Positions 58,245 through 64,000 of a DNA stretch of 64,000 bases are shown here, piece after piece. Made by a program: the position numbers and the translations under genes. How positions within the stretch are numbered: the first letter of the stretch is position 1; each line of letters starts with the position of its first letter. Below the pieces are notes generated by a model that had not been told where the DNA came from, ran no database searches, and saw nothing but the letters and a program-made list of their open reading frames with translations. Source of the DNA: Nymphaea colorata (Eukaryota; Streptophyta; Magnoliopsida; Nymphaeales; Nymphaeaceae); assembly GCF_008831285.2 (NCBI RefSeq), contig NC_045148.1:2792001-2856000 (forward strand). The letters are read 5' to 3'.

Positions 58245-61200
58245 TATCTTCAAGCTTGAATTATAACATAATACCATGGCTCATATATGTAATATGCTTT
58301 GATTCAGATCTAAATTTCTCAATCCAGATATTGACATAAACTTTTGATCCAAGTCCTATATCTAAATTCTTCTTCAGATCTTAATCCAAATCTCTCGCAA
58401 ATTCATATCATAATCATAATCTGTATATGAATCTAGAGTTCACAAATTAACTAGTGCTGATACTTGTTATCATGCTAGAAAAGGCAAATGCAAGCTATCC
58501 TTCTTTTAGAATGCTTGCACTTGTCACAATTCTAGCTTTAGAATTTCAACGCTTGTTAGAATCTTAGGTAAATGCATCAGGATTGGTCGGATCTCATACC
58601 CACAGGTCGGCTCCTAGGTCATGCGGAACTTTTCCCAAGGGTCATTGAAAATATTGAAAATTTTGCATGTCAGCAGTCTTAAAACTCAAGTCAAACCAAT
58701 AAACTTTGGTTCATTGTTAGCCTATTCAAAGTAGGTATCCGAGTCAACTTTTCTATTTTATATTTTGTAGAAACTATGTTTTAAATTTAGTTTTAACATC
58801 TAATCTTTGTTCTATGGTATAGATTAGTCCTTTCACATGTAGTGTAACTTTGTTTAGATACCTAGGATGTTATCGTCAATTTGTGGTTTAATGAGCTGTC
58901 TAAATCTCCATATTAGGTTGTGTTCCCAATTTAATGTTGTTAATGTTATGTTTTATCACAAGCAAATGTAGTTGTCCCCTGTTTCATCACTCGATTTATG
59001 TCTTATAGCATCAAACATTGTAATAAATATAGTAAAAGTAATAGTAAAAACTTGTCAGGTTTTGTTTTGACCCTCCATATGTGTCTCAAGGTTGTCCCCT
59101 GTATTATGCTTGAAAACCATGGTTTAAGCATGTTAAGTTCTATTTTTTTCATCTTGTTCATACATTTGTCCTATCATGTTATGTCTTGCTTCTAAAATTA
59201 TAGCATTGCATTTAATTTCAAAATTGCAGCTAGAATTCATAAAGGAGCTATGACTGGCTTTCCATTTGTCTCATAACAATAGACCATGCATGTGAAACTT
59301 GAACCTAATTTAACTCCTGCATGGGTTCATTCTTTCCAAAGTCATATCATGCCATTTAAACAAGTATACTCTTTCATGTCTTATATGTTTTGTTATACAT
59401 TCATATAGTTTGCTTTCTATCTTCAAATCATGCATGCACATTTGTGTTTAATCATGGATACAGACTTACGTTTCACATGAAAACTAGGGCAGGCTAATCA
59501 GTAGCATGCATGCAACAAAAGTCTTATCATACATGATCCATACTGGTTTTCACATGAACACACTTTCAAAAACATAGATTTTGAATTGCATATTATCAAA
59601 ATTCTTATCAAACCAGTTTTCTAAAACATCAATGTTCAAATATGATTGAGACCTAAATCCTAGATTTAAGCTATTGGAACCATGTTAGGTTCACTCGATG
59701 TCTCAACCTAGACCCAACATAACCCTAACCTATGTTAGAATTTAACTCAAATAGCTCTAGATTAAGGCAGTTGACCTCACTTTAGTTGACCCCTTGATCC
59801 TATGACCTTAGTTAGGTTTCTCCAAGTCAAATCTCAAATCAGATAGATTCAACCATGACCAAGGTCTAGACCATATGCAGACTTGGTAAACTGGATGTCA
59901 GATCTTTGAGTTTAGATTCAAATCTAATCATATCTTGGACCTTACTTTGGATGTCAAGCATGGAACTTTATATCTAGATTTCAATCGATTTGGATCAAGA
60001 CTGCAGACCATATAAAATAGCATCTCCACTCAAGTTTTGGATTTTAGTATGGATCTCAAACCTAGAACTTTGAGTTTGCTCTCAAGATTATTGGGATCAT
60101 GATTTCAAATTTCAGAACTGGATTACTTACCTAAACCCTAGTCAGCCCCTAGATCCAAAACCCTTGTTTCAAACCTTCATGTTTGATCTATGAATTGGAC
60201 AATTAAGTGGAAATTTGGATCTTCCCGAAATTAGATCTCAAATTCAAAATTACAGAATTTGGATTTTAGATTTTAGACCTCTTTAAGTCTATGTCCCCAA
60301 AACCCTAAAATCTATATCTTAGTCATGTCTGGACCTAGTTTATAGCATAGATCAATGACAACAGATAGTGAACCAAGTCCCTTAATTGAAATTCCCTAGT
60401 GTAAGAAAATGGTAATCAACGCATCACATTGAAGGGCCTTTGTGGAGAATTCAGATCGTATATTGACTCATCTACCTTATCTCAAAAAGCAACAAAAGAA
60501 TCAAGTAATGCATGTAGGCTGTACACTTTTGGAGTAATTCTCTTTTCTAATGGGACCATCCAACTATGTCTGCATTGCCCAACTTTCTCAAATGAGGGAC
60601 ATGTTGGGACGAGATACTTGTAAGTAGTGATGGCAGCTTTGGCTATCTCTACTGCAGCTTACTCACTTTGTCATTGGATATATATATAAATCTTGTAAAA
60701 GGACACATGTATGTCACGCAGTCATTCTTTCTCAACCATGCATTTCCTCAAGCTAATGTGTTCAGGAACATTGATATTTGTAGATTAATACTGTTATCTA
60801 ATCGAGCAGTTGGATGAAGAGGAGATTGTTTGGGATTACATCAATTATCACCAGGATCCCTCAAGATATGCTCACAATTACAATGGCAGTTCATGCTCTT
60901 TGGACCCTACTTCACGGTCGATTTACTTTGTTGATAGATACATTCGACAATTTTTTCAAAGGCAGAAAAAGATCTTCTTGCATGCACATATCCTGGAGTT
61001 TGAGCTCAGCTTGCCTCACCTCAATGGGCATTGTTGTATGTAGTGTCTCAATGAGAGTAAGAAGTTCACGAGTCTTGTAGTACGAAAACAGTATGCCGAG
61101 TGGTTGGATGGTAGCCATCCACCATTTACCCTCCCTTATTGTCCTCCTGGTGCCACCTTCTCTTGTCACCCTTTTGTTCTAATCCATGTCGTTCTTGACC

Positions 61201-62940
61201 AGTCAATTTTTAACCGTGCATGTAATCTTTTGCTCTTTAATGCAAATATGGATTGTTTTGTCATCTTGACTTTCCGATGGCTCTTCCTTTTGTTCTCTCA
61301 AGGTGAACATTTGAAGATGACAAGATGGTTGAAACAAGAGCCCAAAACAAACAAGCCACCTAGAGTGAAGCCCCACCTTCAACTCTTATGCAGGAATCAC
61401 AAGACCTCACCAAGATTGAACCAAAGGGCTATCAGATGTTTAAACTATTCATAGAATAATGCATGAGGGAACCAGGAAAGAAAAAAGGCATTGATAATTA
61501 AGCTAGGGCTAGTAAATGAAAAGGCAACCAAGAAAAAGAATAAAATAAGGACAGTAACACGCCTTCCCCTATAGGTGATGATAGAGATGACTCAAGTTCA
61601 AACTCAACAACTAGTAAAGAGGAAAAGCCCAAGATATCCCATCTAAGAAGAAAAACAAATAAAGAAGAGCAAAGAAGAGAAAAGAGCCTTTGACTAGCAG
61701 AAACTCGGAGGAGAATCCCGAGAGGAAAATGTAGTCTTCAAAAGCACAAGCTAAGAAGCATACCTCTAGTAGCAACTCCTCCAATACCAGCACCAATAAT
61801 AGCCTTAAGAGAAACATCACTATCATGCACCACACTGCATACAGGTTGAGGATAATACTTGAGTGAATTAAAAGAATAAGCAGATGATGTACATAGCCAT
61901 TGGCTTGATTACCCTTGATAAAGGCACTGAAAATGGCTAGGCCTTTTATGGAGGAGTAAGTCCGTTTCTCTCATTCTTAAAATTTGCTTCAACCAAAAGA
62001 AATTGTTGGGATGCAAACACTTTGTTAAGACACTTCAATCCAACACCACCCAAAGGGGCCAAGTACACCATCCAAATGATATCATATAGTCAAACTAATG
62101 AGCACAAAAAGCCTTCATATGTTTCAAAACCCACAAAAAAACCTTTATACTTGATAGAGTTGGTCCTCCATCAAAATTTGAAGATGGTGGCCAAGCTAGC
62201 GCATGATTTTCAAACCACAACTTGGTGGTGATTTGCGATTCTGTAAAACATTATCATATGGGTGATCCAATCAGCACCATGAGTTGCTGTTATGAAAGAT
62301 CATCTGTGAGCCATTAGTCTTCAAGTATGAATTGAGTTCATTCTTTGCAGTTGCTCTAGATTTATTTAACCTGTTCACAATTGGCATTGGCAAGGAAGGT
62401 CATGAATGGTTCAGATTGCGTCTTGCTCCTCACAATTGGACTAGATCAGGCTCTAAAAAAACGTCCAAAATCTATTTGAGTCGGTATCACATGCTGTTGC
62501 ATATACCTGAAAGATGCAAACACGACAAGATTTGAAGGAGTCTTTCTGAACTGCGAGACTGATGCAGAATCTTGAGCATTATCAGAGTCAAGCCAGAAAA
62601 ATTATCTGGGTTTATAATGATTCTTTAGAGTTGAAAAATTTAGTAAAATGTCGTAGATCGTCTTGATTAGGAAGGATTGTTGCTTGGGGATAGTTGTCTT
62701 GTATGATCAAAATTACCATGTTTACTGCTCATCTACATGTAGATGAGATGTCAATTCCATTATATATATCGTTGAGTATGAATTCCTTTAACTTCCGTTA
62801 AATTTCTTTCTGCCTTTACCTTCCTTACATTATGTCCTGTTTTTTCTTAGGCAAACTTAGATTTTAGCCTCACTAGTGGACATTTCCCATGAACTTGCAA
62901 CAGCGTCACGCATCTAAGGATGCCATAAATAGGACATCTC
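58245..62940. other. Intergenic sequence without recognisable genes
   Basis: From 58.3 to 60.3 kb the sequence is low-complexity and LTR-like (repeated ATCTCAAATC, CTTGGATC-type words). From 60.4 to 62.5 kb there are several overlapping short ORFs on both strands (for example 60810-61080 and 61104-61454) with no domain I recognise; a serine/lysine-rich stretch near 61590-61700 could be old gag-like sequence, but this is not supported. Confidence 0.4.
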
Positions 62941-63158
62941 TATTAATACATTCAACTATTCCTACATTGATCAATTTGATTTGAAGTTGCATTCGAATCG
63001 AACACAACCAAAAAAAAGAAACGTCTGTAGTATCAGCATCTCATTGCAAACCAAAATTTTTGTCGAATTCAACCATACAACCAATACAAGAACTACGACT
63101 AAGGAGGGCGAGATTTCTCAGGTAGTTTCCATGTCGAAGAGAGACAACCCTCGAAATT

Positions 63159-63164
63159 TTTATT
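63159..63164 (-). terminator. Possible polyadenylation signal of the right-edge gene
   Basis: AATAAA on the minus strand, about 237 nt after the stop at 63401. The distance fits a plant 3' UTR. Confidence 0.4.
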
Positions 63165-63400
63165 TCTTTCTCAAAACGATATCTCTGAGCTAAGAGAGAG
63201 AGAGCAGCCAAACAATGGCAGACAAGTGATCTCTGAAACCGACCCAACAACGTACAACCGAGGATTGCACGAGGAAGCGAGAAGACAAACCAGGAATCCA
63301 AGCGCCTCGTTCCGGTTTTGGTTGGTTACCAAAATGACGAAAATTGACGACGACGGGAGAGAAAGGGCGAAAACGGAAATTCAGAAGCCGACAAGCACAG

Positions 63401-63793
63401 TCACTTGCGACTCCGCGTGCGGCAGAAAACCGCGCACAACGCGGCGGTCAGCAAGGCGACGGCCACCACCCCGCAGACGACGGCGACTACCAACAAGATC
63501 TTCGCCCTCCGGCCGTCCCCCACGGGCCTCTTCCTGGCCGGAAAGAACGGCACCGACCCTGATGGCGCGTCTCCCTTGGGCGGCCCGAGTGCCCCGTCGG
63601 CGTCAAGACCCTCCGGCATCGCGATGGTGGAGGAGTTCCCGAAGAAAGAGACGGTCGACGGTGGTACAACACCCACCTGCCTCTGGTACGCCAGCCCGTG
63701 CATCGACGGCCGTAGGTCTCTCGCTTCCGGAACCACCGGTTGCCTGAAAAGCAGGATAAGAAGTAGAGCCACAATCCATGCGCGTCCCGCCAT
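63401..63793 (-). CDS. Small signal-peptide plus membrane-span protein, function unknown
   Basis: A single exon of 130 codons plus TGA. I chose the start MAGRAWIVALLLILLF at 63793 because it opens directly with a signal-peptide-like core (cleavage plausible after VPEA, residue 24) and because a TATA box at 63878-63884 places the RNA start near 63850, at or inside the 22-codon longer alternative beginning at 63856. The mature region has RDLRPSMHGLAYQ, a possible N-glycosylation site NSS (53-55), proline-rich stretches, then a membrane span (about residues 98-124, KILLVVAVVCGVVAVALL) and a basic tail RTRSRK, suggesting a type I plasma-membrane or endomembrane protein. It resembles uncharacterised plant transmembrane proteins; I cannot name the family. 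Its GC content is much higher than the flanks, as expected of a real exon. Confidence 0.78.
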   Translation of the reverse strand: MAGRAWIVALLLILLFRQPVVPEARDLRPSMHGLAYQRQVGVVPPSTVSFFGNSSTIAMPEGLDADGALGPPKGDAPSGSVPFFPARKRPVGDGRRAKILLVVAVVCGVVAVALLTAALCAVFCRTRSRK

Positions 63794-63877
63794 TCGGAAA
63801 ATAGCACAAAAAGAACCCTCAACGTTATGTGCGAGTTTCTGACTTTCTGCTTCCAAAATAGTCGAGTCCTTCTGAGA

Positions 63878-63884
63878 TTTTATA
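63878..63884 (-). promoter_or_regulatory. TATA box of the right-edge gene
   Basis: TATAAAA on the minus strand, 85-91 nt upstream of the chosen ATG (63793). With the usual 25-30 nt spacing the transcript starts near 63850, giving a 5' UTR of about 60 nt. Confidence 0.65.
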
Positions 63885-64000
63885 CTTCTTTGCCAGTCGA
63901 GGAATTCAGGGATATCCTTTTAGGGAAAATTGTTCGAAATTTTCCGTTCTCCAAGAAATCCTAGTCGAATCTTCTTGTTAGCATAGTTTGGGCAGAAATA

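Noticed and set aside
60810-61454. Cluster of overlapping ORFs on both strands, possible gene
   Set aside because: No domain, no splice structure and no consistent codon pattern on either strand.
63226-63842. Plus-strand ORFs of 173 and 145 codons at the right edge
   Set aside because: They are antisense shadows of the GC-rich minus-strand gene, with Arg/Pro-rich composition typical of such shadows.

Overview
This is a nuclear window from a flowering plant. The evidence is AT-rich DNA (roughly 35% GC by eye), GT-AG introns, long (AT)n and (CT)n microsatellites, plant-type Ty1/copia, Ty3/gypsy, CACTA, hAT and FAR1/MULE elements, and organelle-derived DNA. The species cannot be named. The very long, transposon-filled introns point to a genome with large introns, as in some early-diverging angiosperms; that is an inference.

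Three host genes are supported. (1) The left edge holds the last four coding exons of an ERV/ERGIC-family ER-Golgi vesicle cargo protein on the plus strand (2952-9897); its 5' part lies outside the window. (2) The centre holds a complete seven-exon N-acetylglucosamine kinase gene on the plus strand (ATG 32197, stop 50580; 1,053 coding nt, 350 codons), which stays open over 18.4 kb of genomic DNA. (3) The right edge holds a GC-rich single-exon gene on the minus strand (63793-63401) for a 130-residue predicted signal-peptide plus single-membrane-span protein of unknown function.

Nearly everything else is mobile-element debris. The last ERV intron series carries a copia 3' LTR with RNase H (4537-5472) and a second copia remnant cut by a 432-bp hAT-like element with an 8-bp target duplication (7431-7862). 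Downstream come a 445-bp TRIM/SMART-type mini-retrotransposon (11971-12415), a block resembling organellar DNA with an ndhA-like fragment (12790-14690), and a gypsy RT remnant. A long LTR-like block (15830-18491) is followed by two CACTA 5' ends in the same direction (20772 and 25120), the first hosting a 1,242-bp hAT element with a perfect 8-bp duplication, the second carrying a TNP2 transposase remnant. A broken FAR1/MULE gene with an in-frame 234-bp tandem duplication lies next to it.

The kinase introns contain a gypsy gag-protease remnant abutting a copia RNase H end (intron 3), a gypsy LTR and RT-RNase H with a terminal 141-bp inverted piece (intron 4), a short relic copy of exon 4 (intron 4), and an AT-rich 389-bp tandem duplication (intron 2). 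From 50.6 to 63.1 kb I recognise no gene.

I found no gene cluster or defence-like system. The unusual content is structural: precise insertion footprints, small duplications and inversions, and possible upstream ORFs ahead of the kinase.
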